A stretch of 63,621 bases of DNA from NORP240 sp038134485 (GCA_038134485.1 JAYPVG010000020.1:1-63621); one strand, 5' to 3'; positions 19,128 to 27,417 are shown, counted from the first letter of the stretch. Program-made: numbers and translations. The notes: generated from the sequence alone by a model not told the origin.

Positions 19128-20430
19128 CAAGGCTTTCCCCCACTGCGGCAACCAGACTGCCAATCTGTTCTTCAGTTGAAACGAAAGCCGGTGCCAGCTG
19201 CAGCGTGTCTCCTCCCCAGCGCACGTAGTAACCCTTCTCAAGACAACGCACTCCCAGTTCAAAAGGTCGCTTCATTGGCTCGCCAGGAGCGTGAGCAATG
19301 GTGAGACCGGCAGCCAGTCCGTAGTTGCGAATATCGCTCACCATCGGGTGACCTTTCAGGCTATGGACAGCTTCCTCCAGCACCGGCGCCAGACGTCTTA
19401 CATTGTCGACGAGCTTGTCTGAGACCAGCAGGTCGAGGGCGGCGAGACCTGCCGCACAGGCAACCGGATGCGCCGAATAGGTATAGCCGTGCGGAAACTC
19501 CACCATGTAGTTGGGCCCGCCATTGGTCATGAAGGAATCGTAAATCTCAGCGCCAACAACGACAGCGCCCATCGGGATGGCACCATTGGTGATCTGTTTC
19601 GCCAGGCACATGATATCCGGGTTTACGCCGAATTCCTCGGCACCTGTCAACGACCCCATCCGGCCGAGCCCGGTGATAACTTCATCAAAGATCAGAAGGA
19701 TGTCATAGTGGTCGCAAATTTGCCGCAGGCGATCAAGATATCCTTTGGGTGGCGGCAGCACACCCGCGGTTCCGGATAACGGCTCGACTATAACCGCCGC
19801 GATATTGGACGCATCATGCAGCAGCACCAGTTCCTCCACCTCGTTGGCGAGATGAGCGCCAATTTCCGGCATGCCGCGGGAAAAGCGGTTTTCTTCCAGC
19901 AGGGTATGAGAAATATGGTCCGCCTCTATGGTCTGGCCAAACAGCTTGCGGTTGAAGCCTATTCCGCCAACCCCGACACCACCGTAATTCACTCCGTGAT
20001 AACCCTTGTGTCGTCCTATAAAGCGGCTTTTACCGGTCTTGCCCATGTTGCGCCAGTAAGCGCGGGCGATTTTCAGTGCTGTATCAACAGTCTCTGAACC
20101 GGAGTCGGTGAAAAACACGTAATCCAATCCGTCCGGAGTTAACTCGACTATTTTATTGGCCAGTCGGAACGACAGCGGGTGGCCGTATTGAAAGCCGGGG
20201 GAATAATCCAGCTCCGCGACCTGATTGCTTACCGCTTCGACGATTTCCCGTCGATTATGGCCGGCACCACAGGTCCACAGACCCGACAGACCATCAAATA
20301 TCTGCCTCCCGTCCGTGTCGTAGTAATAAACGCCGTCCGCCTTTTGAAGCAACCGTGGATTGTCCTTGAATTGGCGATTGCCGGTAAACGGCATCCAGTG
20401 AGCTTCTAGCTCTGGTCTTGTTAATGTCAC
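19114..20430 (-). CDS. class III aminotransferase, probable omega-amino acid (beta-alanine):pyruvate transaminase
   Basis: 438-aa PLP enzyme starting MTLTRPELEAHWMPFTGNRQ, typical of beta-alanine:pyruvate transaminases. Visible are YHGVNYGGVGVGGIGFNRK, the cofactor-binding DEVITGLGRMGSLTGAEEFG, and the Schiff-base lysine in CLAKQITNGAIPMGAVVV. It is first in a two-gene operon with mmsA (14-bp overlap). Transamination to malonate semialdehyde followed by MmsA would take beta-alanine to acetyl-CoA. It is divergent from the amidohydrolase gene, with a 227-bp gap that probably carries both promoters. The exact amino donor is an inference. Confidence 0.88.
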   Translation of the reverse strand: MTLTRPELEAHWMPFTGNRQFKDNPRLLQKADGVYYYDTDGRQIFDGLSGLWTCGAGHNRREIVEAVSNQVAELDYSPGFQYGHPLSFRLANKIVELTPDGLDYVFFTDSGSETVDTALKIARAYWRNMGKTGKSRFIGRHKGYHGVNYGGVGVGGIGFNRKLFGQTIEADHISHTLLEENRFSRGMPEIGAHLANEVEELVLLHDASNIAAVIVEPLSGTAGVLPPPKGYLDRLRQICDHYDILLIFDEVITGLGRMGSLTGAEEFGVNPDIMCLAKQITNGAIPMGAVVVGAEIYDSFMTNGGPNYMVEFPHGYTYSAHPVACAAGLAALDLLVSDKLVDNVRRLAPVLEEAVHSLKGHPMVSDIRNYGLAAGLTIAHAPGEPMKRPFELGVRCLEKGYYVRWGGDTLQLAPAFVSTEEQIGSLVAAVGESLDDIE

Positions 20431-20657
20431 TGTCGATTCCCGTGTAACTGGTAAAATTGCGGTAAAAGCTCTGCTTTTAATTGAGCGCCTTGCGAAGCCA
20501 GATGATCGCTACAATACGGCCAACACGCAAGGTCTACTTTCCCAGCACCGCTCGCCCTCAATCGCCTCATGCAGGCATTGACAACCGCTGCCTTGACTTT
20601 CCGCCCGCGAAAAACAGCGCTATAGTGTGGTCAATAAAAAGAAGATTGGAGGCTATT

Positions 20658-22358
20658 ATGGCTCGTATTTCGCGTCGCAAGTTTATCAGTTCCAGCACCG
20701 CGCTGGCCGCAGCCGGTTTTGGCTTACCCACCCAATCCATTCTTGCCCAGCAGGCTTCCGCCGCCGCCCAACAGGCGGCTCCAGACTACATCGTTATCAA
20801 TGCGCGGGTTTTCACAATCGATGAAAACCAGCCCCGTGCGGAAGCGTTTGCGGTAAAAGGAGACAAGTTCGCTGCGGTTGGATCGACCTCCGATATCCGC
20901 AATCTGGCCGGTCCCCGCACGGAAATCATCGATGCCGAAGGTATGACCGTGGTGCCCGGTTTTATTGACGCGCACTCGCATCCGTCCGGCGCCGGCGTCA
21001 ACGAGTTGGTACAGGTCAATGCGGATCGACGCTCGGTCGCCGACATCAAATCCGCGGTATCGGAACGGGCTCGGACGACGCCGGATGGGCAGTGGATCCG
21101 GGCATTTAAATACGACGACACCAAGCTCGCCGAGGGTAGACCGATAAACCGCTTCGATCTGGATGAGGTGGCACCCAATAACCCGGTAGTTGTCGGACAC
21201 AGGGGCGGCCACACAGCCGTGTATAACAGCATGGCCCTGCGGCTGGCAGGGGTAACGGCAGAAACACCTGATCCGGACGACGGCAAGTTCTATCGGGATG
21301 AAAACGGAGTGCTCACGGGCCTGGTTGCTGAACGCGCGCGCGATGTGTTTCGCAACCTCATTCCTACCGATTCAACACGTGAGCAGCGCCGCGACGGAGT
21401 CAAGTTGATTACTGAGTTGATGACCAGAGCCGGGTTGACATCAGTTCACCAGACCGGTGGCTCTACCAACGACATGATAGCCTATCAGGATGCCCGCTCC
21501 GAGGGTGGAATGCGTTTTCGCATGTATCTGTTTCCCCGCGGTCAAATCTTTGAGGAGCTGGTCAGATCCGGCATTCGAACCGGTTTCGGCGACGAAGTGT
21601 TCCGCATCGGTGCGGTCAAATTCGCTGCCGACGGCTCGGCCAGCGAACGAACCATGCGAATGAGTACACCCTACGAAGGTCGACCGGATGACTTCGGCAT
21701 TCTCACCATGACCCAGCAGGAAATTCACGAGGCAGTGGAAACTGCTCACCGCAATGATTTTCAGATAGGCATCCATGCCAACGGCGACGTCACTATTGAG
21801 ATGGTGCTGAATGCTTACGAGCGCGTGCAAACCCTCTGGCCACGGCCCGACACCCGACACCGAATCGAACACTGTTCGCTGGTAAATCCACAACTACTGC
21901 AGCGCATCAAGGATTTAGGTGTGATACCCGCCCCCTTCTACACCTACGTGCATTACCATGGCAACAAGTGGGTAGAATACGGCGAGGAAAAAATGCGCTG
22001 GATGTTCGCTCACCGTTCGTTCCTTGACTACGGTATTCCAGTGGCGCCTGCTTCCGACTATACGCCAGGCCCATATGAGCCGCTGATGGCCTTGCAAAGC
22101 ATGGTTACTCGCAAGGATTTCGACGGCCGGGTATGGGGGCCCAATCAGCGAATCAGTCTGGACGAGGCACTGCGAATCTGCACCATGCACGGAGCCTACG
22201 CGTCGTTCGAGGAAAATATCAAGGGCAGCATAACAGCAGGAAAACTGGCCGATTTTGTCATTCTGGCTGACGACCCCCATGAAGTTGATCCGGACGAGAT
22301 CAAGAATATCGAGATCGTCAGAACCGTAGTGGGAGGCACCAGCATGTACGCAGCCTAA
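20658..22358 (+). CDS. Tat-exported amidohydrolase (YtcJ-like)
   Basis: 566-aa metal-dependent hydrolase of the amidohydrolase superfamily. The ATG at 20658 is chosen because GGAGG lies 6 nt upstream and the product then begins with a twin-arginine signal, SRRKFISSSTALAAAGFG, with a cleavage region near ILAQQ. The catalytic domain has GFIDAHSHPSG (HxH metal motif), IGIHANGDVTIEMVLNAYE and HRIEHCSLV, and ends with the composite-domain strand KLADFVILADDP. It probably acts in the periplasm on an amide or cyclic amide. The substrate is unknown. Although close to the beta-alanine genes, it is transcribed away from them. Confidence 0.88.
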   Translation: MARISRRKFISSSTALAAAGFGLPTQSILAQQASAAAQQAAPDYIVINARVFTIDENQPRAEAFAVKGDKFAAVGSTSDIRNLAGPRTEIIDAEGMTVVPGFIDAHSHPSGAGVNELVQVNADRRSVADIKSAVSERARTTPDGQWIRAFKYDDTKLAEGRPINRFDLDEVAPNNPVVVGHRGGHTAVYNSMALRLAGVTAETPDPDDGKFYRDENGVLTGLVAERARDVFRNLIPTDSTREQRRDGVKLITELMTRAGLTSVHQTGGSTNDMIAYQDARSEGGMRFRMYLFPRGQIFEELVRSGIRTGFGDEVFRIGAVKFAADGSASERTMRMSTPYEGRPDDFGILTMTQQEIHEAVETAHRNDFQIGIHANGDVTIEMVLNAYERVQTLWPRPDTRHRIEHCSLVNPQLLQRIKDLGVIPAPFYTYVHYHGNKWVEYGEEKMRWMFAHRSFLDYGIPVAPASDYTPGPYEPLMALQSMVTRKDFDGRVWGPNQRISLDEALRICTMHGAYASFEENIKGSITAGKLADFVILADDPHEVDPDEIKNIEIVRTVVGGTSMYAA

Positions 22359-22508
22359 AAATTGCGCCCCATGCAGACTCACCGATCTGGAGTGATTGAC
22401 CTTAGACGTAAAGCCGGTAATCGACAGACAGCCGGGCCAATTCGGCAAGCCTGCAATCCATCAACAGGTCGAGGCCCTTGATTAGTAAAATAGTAGCCTA
22501 GAATTTTT

Positions 22509-22709
22509 ATGGAACAGTTGAACAGCTTTGTCATATTTTTACTGGTCTCCGGTATATTACTTGCCTGGTGGTTAAAGGGTGCTTACCCGGCCTTATACAG
22601 GAGCCTAACCTGGTTTCTGATTGTATTGGGTGCTGGCTTCCTGGTCACCTTGCTATTTCTCTCCATTTTCGATTTTTTTGAACCAAACGTCGAAGTTGAG
22701 ACGGAATAG
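22509..22709 (+). CDS. small membrane protein, 66 aa
   Basis: Unrecognised. It has two hydrophobic segments (about 6-22 and 33-53) and an acidic tail EPNVEVETE. No strong Shine-Dalgarno precedes the ATG. An inverted repeat CGAACT...AGTTCG (22757-22782) lies between it and the next gene and may be a terminator or operator. It could be a small inner-membrane protein with both hydrophobic segments spanning. The hydrophobic profile favours a real gene over chance, but there is no functional clue. Confidence 0.5.
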   Translation: MEQLNSFVIFLLVSGILLAWWLKGAYPALYRSLTWFLIVLGAGFLVTLLFLSIFDFFEPNVEVETE

Positions 22710-22816
22710 AAGAAAACTCTGTGCGTGCATGGCCTGGAGTAAGCAATATATAAATTCGAACTCAGTGACTTTACTCAGTTCGACGGAGTTTGTTAGTAAA
22801 GGAACGTGTCAAAGGC

Positions 22817-23566
22817 ATGGAAGAAATCGATAAAGATATCACCAGAAAACGACAGCTATTCGGCTATATAGCCCGATTTATTATTGTGATTTTTTCCGTT
22901 CTGGCTGTCGTAGACTACATGGAAGGCGAAATTGCGGAAATTCTGGTCGACGTTATTGTCGTTCTATTAACGATAGGTGGCTGGGTTGCATTAAGGGGTG
23001 ATAGTCGGGACTTGATAGTCTATCGCGTGATTTTTCTGCTGTTTTCTTTCTTTCAGTTTTTCAGTGTCATTATTGGCGCAGGAGAGCAGACGGTGCTTTT
23101 CTGGCTATTTCTTATGCCTTTGATGTTTTATTATTTTTTCAATAAATCTGAAGGGGGCATCTGGTCCATCTGCTTCGCGGTGGGAGTCATTGTCATTCTG
23201 CTGTTCCCGTCGACATTCAGCGCCAGTTATTACGACGGCGTGGTAGTATCGCGCTTCATCATTACTTTTTTGTTTATTACCGCTATCGCCTTCGGCCTTG
23301 AATCGTCGCGCTACGATGCCAGCCAGCAATTGAATGAACGCAATCTGAGTCTTCAGCACGAAAAGCAGAAACTGGAAGAGGCAATTCAGGAGATAAAAAC
23401 CCTGAGCGGGATGATCCCGATTTGTGCCAGTTGCAAGAAGATCCGGAATGACGACGGATTCTGGGAGCGTGTGGAATCCTATATCGAACAACATTCCAGT
23501 GCCCAATTCAGCCATGGCATTTGCGGCGACTGCGCAAATGAACTTTACGGCCAGTTGGACAAATAA
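22817..23566 (+). CDS. membrane protein with C-terminal CASCKKIR zinc-ribbon-like tail
   Basis: About 249 aa. Five or six hydrophobic segments fill residues 15-165, then a coiled coil (SLQHEKQKLEEAIQEIKTL), then the tail SGMIPICASCKKIRNDDGFW with a second Cys pair in HGICGDCANEL. This tail is often found at the end of PAS proteins, histidine kinases and other sensors, and its two CxxC pairs could bind a metal. No kinase, cyclase or GGDEF domain is present, so the protein is all sensor and tail. The ATG at 22817 is preferred over a TTG at 22790. Function unknown; a membrane signal or redox role is inferred. Confidence 0.72.
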   Translation: MEEIDKDITRKRQLFGYIARFIIVIFSVLAVVDYMEGEIAEILVDVIVVLLTIGGWVALRGDSRDLIVYRVIFLLFSFFQFFSVIIGAGEQTVLFWLFLMPLMFYYFFNKSEGGIWSICFAVGVIVILLFPSTFSASYYDGVVVSRFIITFLFITAIAFGLESSRYDASQQLNERNLSLQHEKQKLEEAIQEIKTLSGMIPICASCKKIRNDDGFWERVESYIEQHSSAQFSHGICGDCANELYGQLDK

Positions 23567-23629
23567 GGAAGAAATGGGGGAGAAAAGACTCGACTTGGAG
23601 CGCAAAATCAGTCGGGCAAAAAGCATCCC

Positions 23630-24148
23630 ATGACTCGCAGCTTACCAATTGGTCTAATTAGCCTATCGATTACTTTACTGATTTATTTCGTTCCTCAGGG
23701 CGTGATGGGCGCAGAGCCCATTTTAAGGATCGGAAGTAGCTGTCCAAGTGGCTACTATCAGTCAGCTGAATACTGCGTGCCGTTTAGTGATAACTCCCCG
23801 AAAGTTATTCCCAAGGCTGGATCCAGCTGCCCCGGCGGCTACTTTCAAACCGGGCAGAATTATTGTGCGCCAATTGGCGATTCGCCCAATGAAATAATTC
23901 TGAAATCTGGAGACAATTGTCCTGCCGGATACTACCAGACGGGATCGGGCTACTGTGCGGCGATCAGTGAATCTAGCAGGCAAGTCATAATTAAATCCGG
24001 TAATAACTGCCCTGGTGGTTACTATCAAACAGGTGGAGCCTACTGTGCGCCTATCAGTGATTCAGCGCCAAAAGTAATCAAAAAATCCGGCAATAGCTGT
24101 CCCACTGGTTACTATCAGTCAGGTGACTATTGTGTGCCTTTCAATTGA
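23630..24148 (+). CDS. secreted cysteine-rich repeat protein (five CPxGYYQ repeats)
   Basis: 172 aa with a signal peptide (hydrophobic about 5-25, cleavage near VMGAEP) and then five tandem units of about 29 residues. Each has the pattern (S/N)CPxGYYQxGxxYC(A/V)P. The units are joined by linkers of the form KVIKKSGN, and each unit has two cysteines that could form one disulfide. Such repeats occur in small exported proteins of proteobacteria, and I know of no demonstrated role. A 19-codon frame from 23573 ends in TGA overlapping this ATG (ATGA), so translational coupling is possible. It is convergent with the next gene across a hairpin. Confidence 0.72.
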   Translation: MTRSLPIGLISLSITLLIYFVPQGVMGAEPILRIGSSCPSGYYQSAEYCVPFSDNSPKVIPKAGSSCPGGYFQTGQNYCAPIGDSPNEIILKSGDNCPAGYYQTGSGYCAAISESSRQVIIKSGNNCPGGYYQTGGAYCAPISDSAPKVIKKSGNSCPTGYYQSGDYCVPFN

Positions 24149-24157
24149 AAGAATCAG

Positions 24158-24200
24158 GAAGAAGTAGTATTTCGCTCTACAAACGAAGCACTACCCTTCC
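24158..24200. terminator. bidirectional hairpin between convergent genes
   Basis: An imperfect inverted repeat pairs GGAAG..GTAGT..TTCG with CGAA..ACTAC..CTTCC. It sits between two convergent genes and overlaps the last codons of the minus-strand gene. No long T tract follows in either direction, so termination is inferred from position and symmetry. Confidence 0.4.
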
Positions 24201-25894
24201 CATTCAACCGTAAAGACAGTCCATCTTTCTCCGTCGGTCATGAAGCGAGTTTCATTGACAATCTGGACGCCATCCGCATACACACTCGCTGTGACATTGG
24301 TGCCGCCATTACCATGATCGGAATAATAGTGAACTTCTAATGTGTAGGTTCCCGGCCCGGGCAAGGCCCCGATAGTTATATTTTCAGGTCCAAAGCCATT
24401 AGTGTCATCCACATCCAGTCTGGGAGAAACACTCTCGCCCCCCCAATCCGGAGATTTCCTGCCGTAATAGGCTCTATCGCCTCCACTCCAACTGAAGCTT
24501 AAATCAACGTCGGTGTCGTCCTTGTCCCATACTATTCTGAACTGGTAGCTATTGTTTTCTGCGGTACTTACTACGGTGATCGGATTACTTAAATATTCCT
24601 CGGCATCTGCAGATATAAATCCAGCGATTATTTGGTTTTCTCCAGTCGCAAGTACGGCAATTGTTGAAAAAGAACCATCCTCTGCGACACTCGCCAGTTG
24701 CCTCTCTCCGCCATTTACCTCGAAAAATGCACTTTCGACAGAAATGCTAGGATCTCCCAGCACGATGGAAGCAGAAATCTCGATTTGATTTGCGCCGGTT
24801 TCAGACCCGCTCCCTGGAGTGTCTATACGGACATATGTGGAATCAAAGTATTCGACCGGAAAGTTGTGATTTAGAATGTAATTAGATTTGATTATCTGGG
24901 GGTCGAAATCAAAGCCAATGGCGGCTCTAAATTTCTCTCTCATGTCGGGAGGAAGCCCGTTATATACCTCCAAAAATTTCTGCCAACGGAAGCGTGCTTC
25001 CTCTGCAATTGTCGGATTGACTGGAACCGACGTGCCTTTGTCAGCTACGTATGTCTCAAAATTAATCAGCCAACCAACTCCGGTCGTAAGTACCCCCTCC
25101 TCAGCCCAAGCTATGTACTCATGTTCTTCATCTGCATCGTTACTGGGTGACAAGGCGAGAGGACTATCTTGCAACAGATACCCGTGTGTAATTGCGTGAA
25201 TGGTTTCATGCCACAGAGTCGAAACTTGTGGCAGATCACCATTTAAAGTATGTTCCCAAGGTTCCTTTAAAAAAACGAGGTCTCGCCAGTATATTTGCCA
25301 AAGCTGCGGATAATTGACATAACTTTGATAATACACACCCTGAGAATCAGGTATTTGTTCTGGATCGACATAAACATCTACTTCTTCATCAAAGAGCCTT
25401 GCCCTATAAATTTCGTAGTCCCAGATCGAGATCACTTCACTGAATTTGTATTCATTCCACTGGTTAGCAAATTCAGTAATTTTTACAAGCATGGAGTTTT
25501 TACGCTGTTCTTGGAGATCTCCGGGGGTCGTAAATGACACACTTTTGGTAATTGCTGCCTCACCTATTAACTTAATACTGGTCGAGAAGGACCAAACCCC
25601 CCCAGGAAAAAAAGCTTCCACAGAAATTTTTGCATGTGTTGGCGATACAACAGTTATTTCCCCATTCTCGAGTATAAAGTCCGTTATCTCGCCACCAGCG
25701 AATAATATTTTAAAAGATTCAATTTTCGACCAGTCTTCTGCGCTGTCAGCGTAGTAATTAAATTCGAGCACTCTGCGATTGGCGACCTGCTCCCCTTCAG
25801 GTGTAATCGTAGGAGTAATAGAAGCATTGGCCACCGGCAACAAGAAGCAACACCCGAGAACCACTAATAGGTTGATGAGATTTTTAATTGTCAT
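24191..25894 (-). CDS. secreted putative metallopeptidase with DUF2135-like C-terminal domain
   Basis: 567 aa with a signal peptide (hydrophobic 7-22, cleavage near VANAS). The middle carries LWHETIHAITHGYLL, an HExxH zinc motif at about 229-233, with EEHEYIAWAEEG some 25-30 residues later as a possible third ligand, which fits a gluzincin-type peptidase. A beta-rich stretch follows. The last 110 residues match the YfaP/DUF2135 pattern (WDKDDTDVDLSFSW, YYGRKS, GFGPENITI, GTYTLEVHYYSDHG). The catalytic role is inferred from the motif alone. Its base composition is more AT-rich than neighbouring genes. It has no obvious operon partner. Confidence 0.7.
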   Translation of the reverse strand: MTIKNLINLLVVLGCCFLLPVANASITPTITPEGEQVANRRVLEFNYYADSAEDWSKIESFKILFAGGEITDFILENGEITVVSPTHAKISVEAFFPGGVWSFSTSIKLIGEAAITKSVSFTTPGDLQEQRKNSMLVKITEFANQWNEYKFSEVISIWDYEIYRARLFDEEVDVYVDPEQIPDSQGVYYQSYVNYPQLWQIYWRDLVFLKEPWEHTLNGDLPQVSTLWHETIHAITHGYLLQDSPLALSPSNDADEEHEYIAWAEEGVLTTGVGWLINFETYVADKGTSVPVNPTIAEEARFRWQKFLEVYNGLPPDMREKFRAAIGFDFDPQIIKSNYILNHNFPVEYFDSTYVRIDTPGSGSETGANQIEISASIVLGDPSISVESAFFEVNGGERQLASVAEDGSFSTIAVLATGENQIIAGFISADAEEYLSNPITVVSTAENNSYQFRIVWDKDDTDVDLSFSWSGGDRAYYGRKSPDWGGESVSPRLDVDDTNGFGPENITIGALPGPGTYTLEVHYYSDHGNGGTNVTASVYADGVQIVNETRFMTDGERWTVFTVEWEG

Positions 25895-26144
25895 GACACC
25901 TTGATCCTCAATGTATTCTGTAACGTTTAATCAGAAAGCGTATGAGACCTGATGTTTTCCGGTTAACGGACAAGGGAGAGATACCGTGTAACCTTGTTCG
26001 CGTGTAATATTTTTTTACGCCCTCTAACGCTAATCCACTTAATTAGATTTGTAAAGAAGTCTCTATAAGACCGGAGCTGTTACAGCCTCTCGGATTAGCT
26101 AAATAACTGCCCGTTAACTGTATCCATCGCCAGATTTGAGTTTT

Positions 26145-26172
26145 TGAACGGAATAAGTGACGGAAGAGGCAG
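26145..26172. repeat. direct repeat copy 1 (tRNA-Sec 3' end plus flank)
   Basis: 28-nt copy of the selC 3' end and downstream flank, matching 27303-27329 except for three substitutions and one inserted G. It resembles the duplication left when an element integrates at a tRNA 3' end, although no integrase is visible between the copies. Confidence 0.65.
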
Positions 26173-26198
26173 AATCTTCCGTCGTATTTTCATTGACA
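26145..26198 (-). pseudogene. decayed copy of the tRNA-Sec (selC) locus
   Basis: This 54-nt segment aligns with the intact selC locus 27303-27443. The tRNA 3' end and its downstream flank are present with a few differences (26145-26172 against 27303-27329: three substitutions and one extra G). Then 75 nt of the tRNA body are missing. TCTTCCGTCG of the tRNA 5' end and flank matches exactly, 17 nt are missing again, and the upstream TATTTT..TTGACA stretch matches. What is left folds as a 9-bp perfect hairpin (GACGGAAGA/TCTTCCGTC, 26159-26183) made of the old acceptor stem. It has no anticodon and cannot be a tRNA. Confidence 0.7.
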
Positions 26199-26381
26199 TA
26201 TTTTCAGGCGTACAGCGGTGACAATACCGCCTAAAACGCCACTTGGCGGGGTACTTCCCTTGTTGCCATCCCGGGCAGGGGAAATGCCCTTAAGAATAGT
26301 CATTGCAGGCCCGCCGGGAGAGGTATTGCCCTCTGGATTTATTGCTCGCTAGGAGCTTGTTGAGTTAATCGGTGCCGGCAC

Positions 26382-26534
26382 ATGGGATTATTTAGCCTTA
26401 TGACGCTTGATAGAGCAGTACCACTGATATTCATACTAATGTCTGCCATGAGTGCGACAGGATTCACAAAGAATCCGACTGATATTAAGCTTGTTGTTGC
26501 GCTCAGTGTTCTGCCAACGCACCAGAATGGGTAA
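26382..26534 (+). CDS. possible 50-aa protein with hydrophobic N-terminus
   Basis: A short frame from ATG 26382 to TAA encodes a peptide starting MGLFSLMTLDRAVPLIFILM, with a hydrophobic stretch like a signal peptide or membrane helix. AGGAG lies too far upstream (about 27 nt) to be a good ribosome site. I do not recognise it. It may be chance in a gene-poor region, or a relic. Confidence 0.15.
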   Translation: MGLFSLMTLDRAVPLIFILMSAMSATGFTKNPTDIKLVVALSVLPTHQNG

Positions 26535-26659
26535 TAATCTGCTAGGGAAGAACCTTTTTATTTACTTACGAGCCCCTCCTGCTACGAACAAGTGAGCCGG
26601 CTGGTGAAGGGCAGCCCTGTCGCTGGCATAGCGACTGCTACCATAAGGCTGGATAACAC

Positions 26660-27295
26660 ATGGACTACATCTCCGAATACACGCGTTTTTTCACCGCTCT
26701 GCTGGTGATTCTCGATCCCTTCGCCGTCATTCCGATCCTGCTGGCACTCACCCAGAAATACACCACGAGGCAGCGCAATCGGGCAGTCAACGTGGCGACC
26801 CTGACGGTATTCATCGTGCTGGCCCTGTCGGCTGCGTTCGGTGAAAACATTCTGACCGTGCTGGGTGCGAGCCTGCCATCGTTTCGAGTCGGCGGCGGTA
26901 TCATCTTGCTGCTGATGGGTCTGTCGATGCTGCGGGCTGAGCCGGAGCCGATGCGTACCACAGCGGGTGAACAGGAAGCTGCCCGTAGTTCGGAGAATAT
27001 CGCCGTTGTGCCCATCGCCATTCCGCTGCTGGCCGGCCCCGGTGCCATCAGTACCGTAATCATTCAGATGCAGAGGCCCGGCACCGAGAATCATCTGCTG
27101 TGGGTGATTCTGATCACTTTCCTGGTTTGCGTGATTGTGTGGGCGGTATTGCGGCTTTCCAGTCCGATTGGCAGGTTCCTTGGTCCGATCGGTATCAATG
27201 TGATGAACCGGCTTTTCGGGCTGATCCTCACCGCGCTGGCCGTTGAGATCATGGCCAACGGTCTGCGAGGATTGTTCCCGACCCTTGGTGGCTGA
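26660..27295 (+). CDS. MarC family integral membrane protein
   Basis: 211-aa protein with six hydrophobic helices. Conserved stretches are LLVILDPFAVIPILLALTQ, the FRVGGGIILLLMGLSML segment, and the second-half VVPIAIPLLAGPGAISTVI. MarC/UPF0056 proteins are inner-membrane proteins of undetermined function, once wrongly tied to multidrug resistance. It ends 20 bp before the 3' end of tRNA-Sec, which is on the opposite strand. It lies between the intact selC and its decayed copy, so it may have moved with a selC duplication. Confidence 0.9.
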   Translation: MDYISEYTRFFTALLVILDPFAVIPILLALTQKYTTRQRNRAVNVATLTVFIVLALSAAFGENILTVLGASLPSFRVGGGIILLLMGLSMLRAEPEPMRTTAGEQEAARSSENIAVVPIAIPLLAGPGAISTVIIQMQRPGTENHLLWVILITFLVCVIVWAVLRLSSPIGRFLGPIGINVMNRLFGLILTALAVEIMANGLRGLFPTLGG

Positions 27296-27302
27296 ATACT
27301 AC

Positions 27303-27329
27303 TGAACGAATATGTGGCGGAAGAGGCAG
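27303..27329. repeat. direct repeat copy 2 (tRNA-Sec 3' end plus flank)
   Basis: 27-nt segment covering the 3' end of the intact tRNA-Sec and 12 nt beyond it. It is the partner of 26145-26172. The two copies enclose marC and about 450 bp upstream of it. Confidence 0.65.
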
Positions 27330-27410
27330 GAGTCGAACCCACCAGGCCTGTCTAAGCCAAACCTCACCGGGTTTGAAGTCCGGGCACCCCACCGGGGATG
27401 ACGCTCTTCC
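27315..27410 (-). tRNA. selC: tRNA-Sec (anticodon UCA)
   Basis: 96-nt tRNA that carries selenocysteine to UGA. Reading the minus strand from 27410, the acceptor starts GGAAGAGC. A 6-bp D stem follows (CATCCC/GGGGTG), as tRNA-Sec has, then the anticodon loop CTTCAAA with UCA, a long variable arm of about 7 bp, a T loop TTCGACT, and CTCTTCC G CCA with CCA encoded. The size and several sequence blocks match E. coli selC. The acceptor plus T stems add to 12 bp, not the usual bacterial 13. Its decoding partner SelB is at 9353 and a substrate mRNA is at 40387. It lies 107 bp downstream of the DUF547 gene on the same strand. Confidence 0.95.
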
Positions 27411-27417
27411 GTCGGTG

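Larger units (their letters stand above)
25895..26659. other. 765-bp gene-poor region
   Basis: There is no convincing long gene. The region is AT-richer than its surroundings. It holds the promoter side of the minus-strand secreted gene, the decayed selC copy (26145-26198), GC-rich short inverted segments around 26230-26330, and one possible 50-aa reading frame at 26382-26534. The upstream region of marC occupies the right edge. Confidence 0.6.

Noticed and set aside
23630..24148. CRISPR-like repeat array
   Set aside because: The periodicity is in a coding repeat protein with an open frame and a signal peptide; DNA units are diverged and lack unique spacers.
26159..26190. Plain intrinsic terminator
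   Set aside because: The hairpin is explained better as the left-over acceptor stem of a selC copy, since flanking blocks also match the selC locus. It may still work as a terminator.
26145..27329. Intact integrated mobile element between selC repeats
   Set aside because: Only marC and noncoding DNA lie between the repeats; no integrase, excisionase or phage gene is present.
27315..27410. tRNA-Ser with a long variable arm
   Set aside because: The anticodon loop CTTCAAA gives UCA, the D stem has 6 bp, and the sequence blocks match selC, so it is tRNA-Sec.
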